64,000 bases of DNA, taken from positions 434,001-498,000 of the forward strand of contig NZ_LR217730.1 in assembly GCF_900698985.1 (NCBI RefSeq). Reading direction: 5' to 3'. Made by a program: the position numbers and the translations under genes. Below are positions 1 through 10,371 of this stretch, piece by piece. The stretch is from Erwinia_E haradaeae_B. Its GTDB lineage: Bacteria > Pseudomonadota > Gammaproteobacteria > Enterobacterales > Enterobacteriaceae. Position 1 is the stretch's first letter, and each line of letters opens with the position of its first letter. Under the pieces are notes generated by a model, which worked only from the letters and a program-made list of their open reading frames with translations, ran no database searches and had not been told where the DNA came from.

Positions 1-1109
1 AAACCTGTAAGATGTCTATAATGATTGGTTAGTTTTCTGAGGATTGAAGGGTCATTATGTTTTAATAGAAAAAAGAATATGAGATACTTTTATATTTTTA
101 GTTGGTGTAAAAAATTAATAATATTTTTTTTATTTTAATCAATTAAAAATTTTAAAATAAATATTAGAATCAATAGTAATTAGACTTTAGTCTGACAGAT
201 GAATTGTGATTAATAGAATTATATAATATATATACAATTATTTTTCTAAAGATCGTGATTTTTTTATTTTTATGTATTCGTTAAGTTAATAGATTGATGA
301 GATGTTTAATTTTTCCTAATTATTCTATATAGAGAATAAGTGATCTCAAGCATAAAATATATAAAACGAGTTAATTATTTATTAATATAGTGGTTCAGTG
401 TATTAATATAGATTTTTTTTTGAGAATAATATCTACTAGCTTGTGTAAATTATCTTAGCACTTTAGCCGAAGAAATTATTAGGTGTTTCTGAATTTTAAC
501 GTTCCAGTATAGATTAATAATTTGAACAATGCTTTAGTAAACCATTAAATTACGCTTATGCTTCTTGATAATTATAAGATAGGTATAAAGTTGATATGCT
601 TCATATAGTTTTAATTTATATAGTGTTATTAGACACAATAATGCAATTATTTGTATGTGTATAAAGGTTTACTCTCAATATAATTAATGTCGTGATAAAT
701 TTAATTTTATTGTGTTCTTATGAGTAGACGCAAAACTAGCATGGTTTTAATTTTTTAGTATCTTGAATGCATATTATATTATATGAGATATTTAGATTTT
801 TTCAGAATACTAAAAACGAATAGAATTATAAATTTTAGAGCTGTACGAGATATATACTTTTTTTGTATTTAGAGAATTATTAATCTAGAGCTTAAAATTT
901 TGTTCTATTATCTTAATAATAGTGTTATTTATTGTATTTTATCCTTAAGTTTTATCAGGGTAAATGATTAATAGGTGATGGTTTGAGTAGTGCCCATCTT
1001 CGATAGGTCATAGTTATATTTTGCATGTCGCGCTGAAAGCGCTTAGTTAGCTAATACTTACTATGTTTATGGAGACGCAATCAATCGGAATCTAGCGTGG
1101 AGTTTCTAA
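1..1109. other. AT-rich spacer upstream of hldE
   Basis: No open frame or RNA gene is recognisable. In E. coli hldE follows glnE, but I could not read any GlnE remnant here. The last 100 bases (about 1020-1105) are less AT-rich and carry a small hairpin, GCGCT-GAA-AGCGC, at about 1030-1043; this may be leader or promoter DNA of hldE or the last trace of an upstream gene. Confidence 0.6.
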
Positions 1110-2546
1110 ATGAAAAATACTCTGCTTGACTTGAATAATTCAAGCATATTAGTCGTTGGGGATGTAATGTTAGATCGTTATTGGTATGGTTCAACTTATC
1201 GAATTTCTCCCGAAGCACCGGTTCCAGTAGTACAAGTTAGTAACGTGAAAGAGTTCCCAGGTGGTGCTGCAAATGTTGCTATGAATATAGCAACTCTTGG
1301 CGCTAAATCTTATCTTATCGGATTAATTGGAGAAGATCATGCGGCTCAAGTCCTTATAGAATCCTTAGTGAATAACAATGTATATTGCAATCTAATCGCT
1401 AATGCCAATTATCCTACGATGATTAAGTTACGTATACTGTCACGTAATCAGCAGTTAATTCGTATAGACTTTGAAGAAGCATGCAAAGAAATTAATGATT
1501 CTCTTATTCATGATCGAATTAAGGTTTTATTACCACAGGTAAATGTATTAGTTTTATCTGACTATGCCAAAGGGGCGCTGACTAATGTAAAAAGTATTAT
1601 TAGTCTGGCACGTCAATCAAATATTCTCATCTTAGTAGATCCTAAAGGTAAAGATTTTTCTTGTTATTATGGCGCTACCCTTCTTACACCTACTTTGCAT
1701 GAATTTGAGCAAGTAGCTGGAAAGTGCTCAAGTGAAAGTGATATTATCAAACGAGGTATGGCATTATTAAAACAGTATTCTATCTCTGCATTATTAATTA
1801 CTCGTTCAGAACATGGCATGACCTTATTGCAACCTGAAAAATCACCTTGCTATATGTCAACTAAAGCACAGGAAGTTTTTGATGTAACTGGAGCCGGGGA
1901 TACGGTTATTGCTGTTATAGCAAGTGCTTTATCGGCTGGCAGAACTCTTGAAGAGAGTTGTTTTCTTGCTAATGAGGCCGCAGGCGTGGTAGTCGGTAAA
2001 ATTGGTACATCAACGGTTTCTCCAGAAGAGCTTAACAGGTCAATAGTTAATAGATCCAAAAAGGGTTGTAGAGTGGTGAATGAAGCACAGTTGATTATTG
2101 CAGTGAATCAAGCTAGGCAATGTGGTGAAAAAATAGTAATGACTAATGGTGTTTTTGATATTTTACATGCTGGGCATATTTCTTATCTTGTTAGTGCAAA
2201 AAAGTTAGGCAATCGACTCATTGTGGCGGTTAATAGTGATGCATCAACGAGACGTCTTAAAGGAGCATCTCGACCAGTGAATACATTAATGAATAGAATG
2301 AGTGTTTTAAGTGCTCTTGAAATGGTAGATTGGGTTGTTAGTTTTGAAGAGGATACTCCGCGGAGCATTATTAAAAAAATATTACCTGATTTTTTAGTTA
2401 AAGGTGGAGATTACCAACACAAACTGAAAGATATTGCAGGTAGTCAAGAGGTTTTGGCTAATGGCGGAGACGTGCGAATTCTCAATTTAAAAGAAGGTAT
2501 TACAACAAGTAATATTATTAAAAAAATTATCTCACAATCTATATAA
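1110..2546 (+). CDS. hldE: Bifunctional heptose-7-phosphate kinase / heptose-1-phosphate adenylyltransferase HldE
   Basis: Makes the ADP-heptose precursor of the lipopolysaccharide inner core in the cytoplasm: the N-terminal domain phosphorylates heptose 7-phosphate at C1 and the C-terminal domain adenylylates heptose 1-phosphate. At 478 residues it matches E. coli HldE (477) end to end. The PfkB-type kinase shows the PGGAANVAMN sugar-binding motif near residue 50 and the catalytic VTGAGDT motif near 260; the cytidylyltransferase-like domain starts around 345 with TNGVFDILHAGH and ends with the family's TTSNIIKKI. The ATG is preceded by GTGGAG at 1097-1102. The gene stands alone, without glnE, its usual neighbour. 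Its stop codon lies inside a hairpin described separately. Retention implies that a heptose-containing LPS core is, or recently was, made. Identification is secure. Confidence 0.98.
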   Translation: MKNTLLDLNNSSILVVGDVMLDRYWYGSTYRISPEAPVPVVQVSNVKEFPGGAANVAMNIATLGAKSYLIGLIGEDHAAQVLIESLVNNNVYCNLIANANYPTMIKLRILSRNQQLIRIDFEEACKEINDSLIHDRIKVLLPQVNVLVLSDYAKGALTNVKSIISLARQSNILILVDPKGKDFSCYYGATLLTPTLHEFEQVAGKCSSESDIIKRGMALLKQYSISALLITRSEHGMTLLQPEKSPCYMSTKAQEVFDVTGAGDTVIAVIASALSAGRTLEESCFLANEAAGVVVGKIGTSTVSPEELNRSIVNRSKKGCRVVNEAQLIIAVNQARQCGEKIVMTNGVFDILHAGHISYLVSAKKLGNRLIVAVNSDASTRRLKGASRPVNTLMNRMSVLSALEMVDWVVSFEEDTPRSIIKKILPDFLVKGGDYQHKLKDIAGSQEVLANGGDVRILNLKEGITTSNIIKKIISQSI

Positions 2547-2565
2547 TAGATATAGTATTTTTTTT
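2537..2565 (+). terminator. Hairpin overlapping the hldE stop codon, followed by eight T
   Basis: ATCTAT-ATA-ATAGAT (2537-2551) forms a 6-bp stem with a 3-base loop. The hldE stop TAA (2544-2546) is inside it, and T8 follows at 2558-2565. The same arrangement, with one base changed, ends lon. The stem is all but GC-free, so its termination strength is doubtful. Confidence 0.45.
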
Positions 2566-3775
2566 AAAAAAATCTTATCAATTAGAATTTTTCTACAATC
2601 CTAATATATTGTGTAGAGTTTTAGTATGCAGAGTATATAGATTATATTTAAGTAAGTCAGCGTGTTGCTCTTAATCTATAAGAATTAGTGTTATAGTTAT
2701 ATAACATTGTTATATTTATCAGTTATATAAGCTAAACTATCAAAAAGTTTATTAATAGATTGTGGTCCTGTATTGTTTTTTAATATTCAAAATAAAAAAA
2801 TATTTTTTATTGATATGATATATAGAAATATTTACTATTTATATGTAGTATTTTAATATTATCATATACACTATATTGGTTTAATTTAAGTATTTTGGTT
2901 ACATATGAGATATGTGTCTTTCTATAATTTATTTTACTATTGATAATAGATTAATAGATTGATCGTCTAAATGTCAAATAGGGTATTACATATTTATATA
3001 GAGGTATGGATACGCTAAAGTAATCTAAATTTTTTGAATATAAAAATTTATACTATATATTAAAATGTTCACAGACAAAAAATATTTAAATATTATAAAA
3101 AGTGTTTTAAAAGATAATGTATTATTGTTATATATTTCACACAAAAATCTATACTAGTATTGATATAGCGCTTTTTAATTTTATCTGCAGAGATCTTATT
3201 GAGCGCATTCGTTAAATGTTTATTTGATGAAGTCAGGATATATATAACTTACAGTAAAAATTATACAAATCATGTGTGTAGACGAATAAGAACAAAAGTA
3301 TACTTAAAATAGATATATTCTAAAGTATATTTATCTATAATTTTTCTATCATATATTATATTTTCCTTGAAATATGTGATTAAAAGAGATTGTTGATTAG
3401 GAATCATACCAGATAATAAGGTTTAAGAAATGTCAATAAAAATATATAATATTAGGTGATATAGCTATTAATATATATTAAGCTCTTAGGGGTTCTTATT
3501 GATAAAAGTAAAATTTATTTACATCAATTTCATGCAGTAGATTATGTATAAAAATTAATAGATTAATATTTATGCAATGACTATGAATAGTAGTATAAAA
3601 TGTTGTATTTTTGTAAAATAATGAAAATTATGTATAGTATGTGTATAGTAGTGGAATTTTAAAAATATCATTTTAAAAGTTATAGTTACAACTTCTATCT
3701 GAATAATATCAATGATATTATTATGATTATGTATTATTGTGTAATGAATTATTTTCTTAACATTAAGGCTGTGTA
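2547..3775. other. AT-rich spacer between hldE and prlC
   Basis: About 1.2 kb with stops in every frame and no recognisable gene, RNA or repeat beyond the hairpin at its left edge. An AAGG at 3763-3766 serves as ribosome binding site for prlC. Confidence 0.6.
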
Positions 3776-5836
3776 ATGACTAATCCTTTGCTTACTGCTT
3801 TTGTTCTTCCTCCTTTTGGTTCTATTAAGACGGAACATATAATTCCAGCTATCAAGCATGTTTTACATCAGTGTCGAGAAGTGGTAGAAAAAATAGTAGA
3901 TCAATGTGGTCCATACGATTGGGATAATTTAGTGCAGCCTTTAATAGAAGCAGATGATTATCTCAGTCGTGTATTTTCTCCTATTAGTCATTTAAATTTA
4001 GTAAAAAATGATCCAAAATTACGTTTAGTTTATGAAAAAATTCTATGCATGTTATCTGAATATAATTCTTGGGTTGGTCAAAATGAAGCATTATATACAG
4101 CATATTGCAAACTGAAAGATAATATTGCTATTTATCAATCGTTAGATATCGCACAAAAAAAATTTATAGATAATACTCTTCGAGATTTTCAGCTTTCTGG
4201 AATAGGTTTGTCTAAAGCTCAAAAGAGTCATTATAAAGAAATCTCTGCGCGTTTGTCGGTTCTTTCTGCGACATACAGTAACAATGTGCTCGATGCTACT
4301 ATGGGGTGGAGCAAAATAATTATAGATAAGAATGAGCTTGCCGGTATACCAGACAGTATCTTAGAGACCATGAAGTGCAAAGAAAAAGATATAAACCAAC
4401 ATGGATGGCGTTTAACATTAGATGCAACTAGCTATGTGCCCGTGATAACTTACTGTAATAATAGAGCGGTGCGTAAAGAGATTTATTGTGCTTATTTAAC
4501 TCGTGCTTCTGATCAAGGTCCACATGCCGGGAAGTGGGATAATACAGCAATTATGTATGAAACATTAGCTTTGCGTCATCAATTGTCTAAAATACTTGGA
4601 TTTACTTCTTATGCTGAGAAGTCATTAGTTACCAAAATGGCAGAAAAATCAGATCAGGTTATTCTTTTTCTTAATGATTTAGCAAAATGTGTACGTTCAC
4701 AAGCAGATCAAGAATTGGAGCAATTACGAATATTTTCAAAAAAAGAATATAACATTAACGATTTACAACCATGGGATATAGCTTTTTTAAGTGAAAAACA
4801 AAAGCAGAGTTTGTATAATATTTCTGATGAAGAATTGCGCCCTTATTTTCCAGAGAATTTAGTTCTTAATGGACTCTTTAAAATAGTTGAGAATGTCTAT
4901 GGTATTACGACTATAGAGCGTTATGATATTGAAGTATATCATAGAGATGTTCGATTCTTTGAGCTATTTGATGAAAATAAAATTATGCGTGGTAGTTTTT
5001 TTCTTGATCTGTATGTACGGGATCATAAATGTAGTGGAGCATGGATGGATGATTGTGTTAGTCAGATGCGTAAATTAGATGGTACACTACAAAAACCAAT
5101 AGCTTATATCACTTGTAATTTTAATCGTCCATATGACGGAGAAGTGGCACTTTTTACTCATCAGGAAGTTATTACGTTATTTCATGAATATGGGCATGGT
5201 TTGCATCATATGTTAACACGAATTGAGACACCTGGTGTTTCTGGTATTCATGGCGTACCATGGGATGCAGTTGAAATGCCCAGTCAATTAATGGAAAATT
5301 GGTGCTGGCAACCAGAATCTTTAGCGTTAATTTCTGGTCATTATAGAACTGGTGAAGCATTACCACAAATATTTTTGAATAAATTATTAGCAATAAAAAA
5401 CTATCAAATAGCATTATTTGTGCAAAAACAAATAGTATTTTCTTTATTTGACTTTCATTTACATATGCACCCTGATGTAGATAAAGGTATAAAAATTATC
5501 GAGTTATTTCGAGATATAAAATACCAGATATCGGGCGTATTAGAACCAAAATGGAGTCGTTTTCCTAATGCATTCAATCATATCTTTTCTGGTAGTTATG
5601 CGGCAGGTTACTATAGTTATTTATGGGCTAATGTCTTAGCATCAGATGCTTGGTCGCGTTTTGAGATAGAGGGTGTTTTTAATCGCGAGACCGGGCAGTC
5701 ACTGTTAGATAATATTTTAACACGTGGCGGGTCTGAAGATCCTATGACTTTATTTTATCGTTTTCGTGGTCGTCAACCAATAATAGATGAAATGTTAAAG
5801 CAATATGGAATAGCATCTATAAATAGAACAATATAA
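3776..5836 (+). CDS. prlC: Oligopeptidase A (M3 metallopeptidase)
   Basis: Cytoplasmic zinc endopeptidase that degrades short peptides, including cleaved signal peptides and products of ATP-dependent proteases. The 686-residue protein matches E. coli PrlC/OpdA (680) throughout. The zinc-binding HEYGH motif (family HExxH) lies near residue 468, followed by the family's GLHHMLTRIE stretch; the third zinc ligand region, PSQLMENW, follows about 28 residues later. The ATG has AAGG eight bases upstream and begins MTNPLL as in relatives. rsmJ starts 7 bp after the stop, the same pair as in E. coli, so the two are probably co-transcribed. No lesion is visible. Confidence 0.97.
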   Translation: MTNPLLTAFVLPPFGSIKTEHIIPAIKHVLHQCREVVEKIVDQCGPYDWDNLVQPLIEADDYLSRVFSPISHLNLVKNDPKLRLVYEKILCMLSEYNSWVGQNEALYTAYCKLKDNIAIYQSLDIAQKKFIDNTLRDFQLSGIGLSKAQKSHYKEISARLSVLSATYSNNVLDATMGWSKIIIDKNELAGIPDSILETMKCKEKDINQHGWRLTLDATSYVPVITYCNNRAVRKEIYCAYLTRASDQGPHAGKWDNTAIMYETLALRHQLSKILGFTSYAEKSLVTKMAEKSDQVILFLNDLAKCVRSQADQELEQLRIFSKKEYNINDLQPWDIAFLSEKQKQSLYNISDEELRPYFPENLVLNGLFKIVENVYGITTIERYDIEVYHRDVRFFELFDENKIMRGSFFLDLYVRDHKCSGAWMDDCVSQMRKLDGTLQKPIAYITCNFNRPYDGEVALFTHQEVITLFHEYGHGLHHMLTRIETPGVSGIHGVPWDAVEMPSQLMENWCWQPESLALISGHYRTGEALPQIFLNKLLAIKNYQIALFVQKQIVFSLFDFHLHMHPDVDKGIKIIELFRDIKYQISGVLEPKWSRFPNAFNHIFSGSYAAGYYSYLWANVLASDAWSRFEIEGVFNRETGQSLLDNILTRGGSEDPMTLFYRFRGRQPIIDEMLKQYGIASINRTI

Positions 5837-5843
5837 GTTATTT

Positions 5844-6596
5844 ATGCGTATTTGCTTATTAGATGAATCAGGTGTAATAAATAAAAATAATCTGTCTGTC
5901 TTAGCCGCTCGATGGAATTTAGAACATGATAATAATACACTAATGGCTTTAGTAATGAAACCATCTCATCTTGAATTGCGAAAGCGCAATGAACCTTTAC
6001 TTGGTGGTGTATTAGTAAATTTTTCCTCTAAAACACGGTCATATAGACGTAATTTTGGTGGAGGAGTGAAAGAGGCGATATCGAAATCTGTAGGTATAAA
6101 GAGAGATTATTATCCAAGCATATTAGATGCTACCGCAGGATTGGCTCGTGATGCTTTTGTGCTAGCAGCTTGTGGCTGTCAAGTAAAGATGCTAGAGCGT
6201 AATCCAGTGATTTCACTGCTCTTAGAAGACGGCTTAAGACGTGGCTATGCTGATCTAGAGATTGGATCATGGTTGCGCGAGCGTTTAATTTTATTAAATT
6301 CTTCTAGTTTATTAGTTTCTAGCAATATTTCTCCAAAACCAGATGTAGTGTATCTTGATCCAATGTATCCTAAAAAAAAGAAAAGCGCTCTAGTAAAAAA
6401 AGAAATGCGCATATTGCAATACCTAGTAGGTTTAGATGAAGATTCCGATGAGCTACTAAAACCTGCGCGTGCTCTTGCAAAAAATCGTGTAGTAGTTAAG
6501 CGTCCACATTATGCGCAATCATTAGCAGGAACGATAAGCGATAAATCTATAAAAACTAAAAAACATCGTTTTGATATTTATTTTTCTAACAGCTAA
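5844..6596 (+). CDS. rsmJ: 16S rRNA (guanine1516-N2)-methyltransferase RsmJ
   Basis: Uses S-adenosylmethionine to methylate N2 of G1516 of 16S rRNA. At 250 residues it is exactly the length of the E. coli enzyme and aligns from the first Met (MRICLLDE). The SAM-binding motif I is seen as LDATAGLARDAF near residue 95, and the catalytic loop as VYLDPMYP near 172 (DPMFP in E. coli). It sits directly behind prlC with a 7-bp gap and only a poor ribosome binding site, suggesting translational coupling. Non-essential in E. coli, so its retention in a reduced genome is mildly notable. Identification is firm. Confidence 0.96.
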   Translation: MRICLLDESGVINKNNLSVLAARWNLEHDNNTLMALVMKPSHLELRKRNEPLLGGVLVNFSSKTRSYRRNFGGGVKEAISKSVGIKRDYYPSILDATAGLARDAFVLAACGCQVKMLERNPVISLLLEDGLRRGYADLEIGSWLRERLILLNSSSLLVSSNISPKPDVVYLDPMYPKKKKSALVKKEMRILQYLVGLDEDSDELLKPARALAKNRVVVKRPHYAQSLAGTISDKSIKTKKHRFDIYFSNS

Positions 6597-7301
6597 TAAA
6601 CCCCAGCAGTTGATAAGTTAATTGTTTTATATTCGTTAGTATATTCATCATAGAGTAGCGTTTTTATTCCAGATCAATCTTACTCTATATATGCATATAT
6701 TTTGATGTATATATCTAATATAATTATATAATTGTTTCTGATAACTTTTTTCCTTGATAGGAACCATCTTAGTGTAATAGTGTATCTATTGATTTCTTGA
6801 GTAATGATTAAAAAGATACATCTTGACCTTATAGATTAAGATGCGTCTCTTTTGTAATATAAGAATATTTATAAAAGATAGATTACCGAAATATTTTTAA
6901 AAATATATGAAATATAATAAGCTATTTTATAAGATATTATCGAATAATTAAAAGTGTATTATTTAATAGTATTGCATCTATATTCTGTATATTTCTGGTA
7001 TTCAATTTTTTTAATAGTATATATATAATCATAGTAGATATTCTAATGAGTAGGAAATTTTTTCTCCATAAGGAGTTCTATAGTTCTAGTATAATTAAAG
7101 AATTTTTTCTGAAATAAAGTGATCTATATAAAGCAACCAATTGTTAGATTATGATTTATTTCTCTCAATCTTGAACATTTTTAGGCGATAGTCGTATATA
7201 ATCTATTTATAGTATTATGACTAATAAATATAACTTTTAAAAAAAAATAGATATATTACTTATTTAAGTAATTAATATGATTTATAAGAGTGCTTATAAT
7301 T
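6597..7301. other. AT-rich spacer between rsmJ and orn
   Basis: About 0.7 kb with no recognisable gene. In E. coli the region beside orn holds tRNA-Gly genes; no tRNA-like T-arm was found here. Confidence 0.5.
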
Positions 7302-7841
7302 TTGAATATTAATAATCTAATATGGATTGATTTAGAAATGACTGGTTTGAATCCAGACAGAGATCGGATTCTTGAAATTGCCATACTTGTAACAAACTCG
7401 AACCTACAAGTTCTTTCTGAAGGACCGGTTTATGCGATATATCAATCGATAGAGTGTCTTAGCTTAATGGATGAATGGAATACAAAAACGCACACTGCGA
7501 ATGGTTTAATTTCTAGGGTTCAGAATAGCCGAGAAAGTGAACGTTCTGCTGAAATTGCAATTTTAAAGTTTTTAAAAACATTAATTCCAGCTAAATGCTC
7601 ACCTATGTGTGGTAATAGTATAGCTCAGGATCGTCGTTTCTTATTTAAATACATGCCAGATTTAGAGAATTATTTTCATTATCGTTACCTGGATGTAAGT
7701 ACTCTTAAAGAATTAGCACGTCTTTGGAAACCAGAGATTCTCTTAGAATTTAAAAAACAAGGTGCGCATCGAGCATTAGATGATATTTATGACTCTATTG
7801 CAGAATTGATCTACTATCGTGAAAATTTTATACGACTCTAA
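7302..7841 (+). CDS. orn: Oligoribonuclease
   Basis: 3'-5' exonuclease that finishes RNA decay by hydrolysing 2-5-nt RNAs to mononucleotides; essential in E. coli. It is a DEDDh-family enzyme: WIDLEMTGL holds the first Asp and Glu, GNSIAQDRRF the second Asp, and GAHRALDD the catalytic His and last Asp. I start at the TTG at 7302 (MNINNLIWID), giving 179 residues against 181 in E. coli, with AAGAG about 11 bases upstream. A GTG at 7290 would add four hydrophobic residues not present in relatives. The gene stands alone between long spacers; its E. coli neighbours (rsgA, psd) are absent. Confidence 0.95.
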   Translation: MNINNLIWIDLEMTGLNPDRDRILEIAILVTNSNLQVLSEGPVYAIYQSIECLSLMDEWNTKTHTANGLISRVQNSRESERSAEIAILKFLKTLIPAKCSPMCGNSIAQDRRFLFKYMPDLENYFHYRYLDVSTLKELARLWKPEILLEFKKQGAHRALDDIYDSIAELIYYRENFIRL

Positions 7842-8242
7842 AAATCCTATCCTTGGAATACTTTTAATAAAGATATCTGATTGGTAATAGTAGATTTTTA
7901 GATTTTTTAATATAGCTTAAAAATTTGATTCGTTCGAAATGGGATGCATTAAAATATAAAATCGCTGGTGCTCTATAAAATGCCAATATAAAAACGAAAA
8001 TCATTATATCGAATATTTTAGATAAAATCTAGTATTGCGTGGCATGATTAACTTAAAACAGTTAATTATAATACTAATAGAAAGTTAATTGAGCACCATA
8101 AATCTTATTGAGGCTATATATAGTAAGATCATTTAAAGTAATAGTTTTTATTAGTTTTAGATTAAATATATTTATATTAAAAAGAATTTTTTAAGTAAAA
8201 GAAATGTTAATAATATTAATATTCATAAAAGTGATTGCACAA
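7842..8242. other. Spacer between convergent orn and sohB
   Basis: About 400 bp. No gene and no clear GC-stem terminator for either convergent gene. Confidence 0.5.
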
Positions 8243-9274
8243 TTATCGTCTTAAAAATCTTTCTAAGATCTGAATTATGCCACGGTATATACTATGATTA
8301 AAACGGTCTAGAATTCCTTTTTGTTGAGTATAACAAAGATTTATGATGTTATATTCTGAAATTTTATCCATGATCCAATCATCGCTAGTAGTAATTTGAT
8401 CTACCAACCCTTTTTCTAATGCTTGGCTACCATACCAGTACTCTCCAGTGGATACGGTATCTATATTTAATTGTGGCCGCATTTGATGTACAAACTGTTT
8501 GAACAGTAAATGTGTTTGATTTAAATTATCACAGAATTTTTCTCGTCCTTCTTTGCTGTTTTCACCAAATAACGTTAAAGTACGCTTATGCTCTCCAGCG
8601 GTATGGAGTTCCATGTCGATTTTATTTCTTTTTAAAAAACGGTGAAAATTAGGGATCTGTGCTACTACACCAATCGATCCAATTAATGCAAACGGCGCGG
8701 CAATGATATGGTTAGCTACACATGCCATCATGTAACCTCCACTAGTAGCAATTTTATCTACAGAAATTGTTAGTGGAATAGATTTCTGTCGTAACCGTTG
8801 AAGTTGTGATGCGGCTAGACCATAACCATGCACTACTCCGCCAGGACTTTCAAGACGCAGTAATACTTCATCGCCTGTCTCAATAACAGATATGATTGCA
8901 GAGATTTCTTGTCGTAACGACGATACCTCTTTAGCATTGATGCTACCTATAAAATCAAGTATATATAACGTTGGTTTTTTTTTGCTTACAATACGCCCTA
9001 TCTTATTTTTTTGTTTTAGTTCTTTCTGTTTCTTTTTTTCCTTTTTTTTATATTCTTTTTTCCATAATTTTTTTTCTAAAGGTATCATTTTTTCTAAATT
9101 TATTCTATTTTGTATTTCAAAAAAATATGTATCTAATCGAGTTAATATTAGTTTTCCAGCTCTAGTATTACCACGCTTAATAAGATTAGGAATCATGACT
9201 GATAATATTATTAATGTTATCACTATAGTAATAATTTTAGCAAGAAAGAGCCCATAAAAAGAGAGTAAATCCAC
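8243..9274 (-). CDS. sohB: Inner-membrane S49 peptidase SohB
   Basis: Signal-peptide-peptidase-like serine protease with its active site facing the periplasm, known in E. coli as a multicopy suppressor of degP (htrA) loss. The protein has 343 residues against 349 in E. coli. A membrane segment at about residues 8-30 is followed by a very basic lysine/glutamate stretch (about 68-100). The Ser-Lys dyad is intact: Ser178 in ATSGGYMMA and Lys230 in GEHKRTLTLFG, the same positions as E. coli. It starts with GTG, preceded by AAGGCGG. In E. coli sohB lies beside topA (with yciN between); here topA is 7 kb away with cca, rsmC and holD between. Confidence 0.95.
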   Translation of the reverse strand: MDLLSFYGLFLAKIITIVITLIILSVMIPNLIKRGNTRAGKLILTRLDTYFFEIQNRINLEKMIPLEKKLWKKEYKKKEKKKQKELKQKNKIGRIVSKKKPTLYILDFIGSINAKEVSSLRQEISAIISVIETGDEVLLRLESPGGVVHGYGLAASQLQRLRQKSIPLTISVDKIATSGGYMMACVANHIIAAPFALIGSIGVVAQIPNFHRFLKRNKIDMELHTAGEHKRTLTLFGENSKEGREKFCDNLNQTHLLFKQFVHQMRPQLNIDTVSTGEYWYGSQALEKGLVDQITTSDDWIMDKISEYNIINLCYTQQKGILDRFNHSIYRGIIQILERFLRR

Positions 9275-10371
9275 TTGATCCGCCTTAAAATAAGATGTGA
9301 AAGGTCTATCGAGTTTATTGTATATTTGATAGTAAGTTGTTTTTTTATAGTTACTTTAAAAAGATATAAAATATTCTAGATTATAGTCCGCATAACATAA
9401 CAGGTATTTAGATATCTAATTTTTTGTTTAAATCTTTATTTAATAACATAATTATCTACCATATTTAATGAATAGTTTTTTAATTATAGACACCTATATT
9501 ATAGGAAATGTTTTAAAATTTTTATATTTAGGTCTATTTTTGTGTTTAGAATAATAGTTAATATATTAAATATTAGTTATATGACGATAGTTTGAGTTAT
9601 AAGTCAATAAGTTTTAGATTTTGTATTTTATCACGTAAGGGATATGGATGTTAATATAAAATTTAATAAGAGTATAGTTTTTTATATACAGATGCTTTTT
9701 GTTAGATTTTTGTAAAATAATTCAGTAACCTAGTTACCTATATTAAGTAGATTATATTTTATTTATAAATAATATATATTTGCATGTGTTATGAATGATT
9801 TATGGTAATTATAGTCTGTATATTAAAAAGTTAAAATAACTAATTATATGACATGAGTAGTTATTTTATAGATCGATGGTAAAATTTTTTTACAGATCTT
9901 TTCTGCGTCTAGACCTGACTATCAAAGATTATATTATAATTTGATTCAAAAATAAAATTTTTAAAAAAACTATTATATAACCGGCTATAAATAAATTATT
10001 TATACCAGCACTATCATGGGTAGTAGCTTATTAAGTATTTAACAGTTACTCAGCATTGATTAAATATGTGTAATTTTGATTTTGGTATTGGATATATCAT
10101 AGAGATACAAACAAATTCAAGAGGTATAAAAGTGGATAGTGTAATAAGATTCTTATGATTTTTTATTTTAGATATAGTTTTTATAAGATTGTTTATATGA
10201 TAATTTCAGAAATTTCAGCTTATATATAAAATATAAATCACTGACTTCTCTTTTAAATTTTTTATTTTGTAAAAGAAAAATTCTGCATGTTAATTAAACT
10301 AATAACGGTCTTATTACTTTAATTAAGTTATTCTATAAATAATTGGTTTTATTCTTTCTTGGGGTAGGAGA
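9275..10371. other. AT-rich spacer between divergent sohB and cca
   Basis: About 1.1 kb, no recognisable gene. A 12-bp palindrome, TTAGATATCTAA, is at about 9409-9420. Promoters for sohB and cca must be here but I cannot place them. Confidence 0.55.

Noticed and set aside
7925..7955. T-arm-like GTTCGAAAT suggesting a tRNA near orn
   Set aside because: The flanking bases do not pair as a T-stem and no acceptor or anticodon arm can be built around it.
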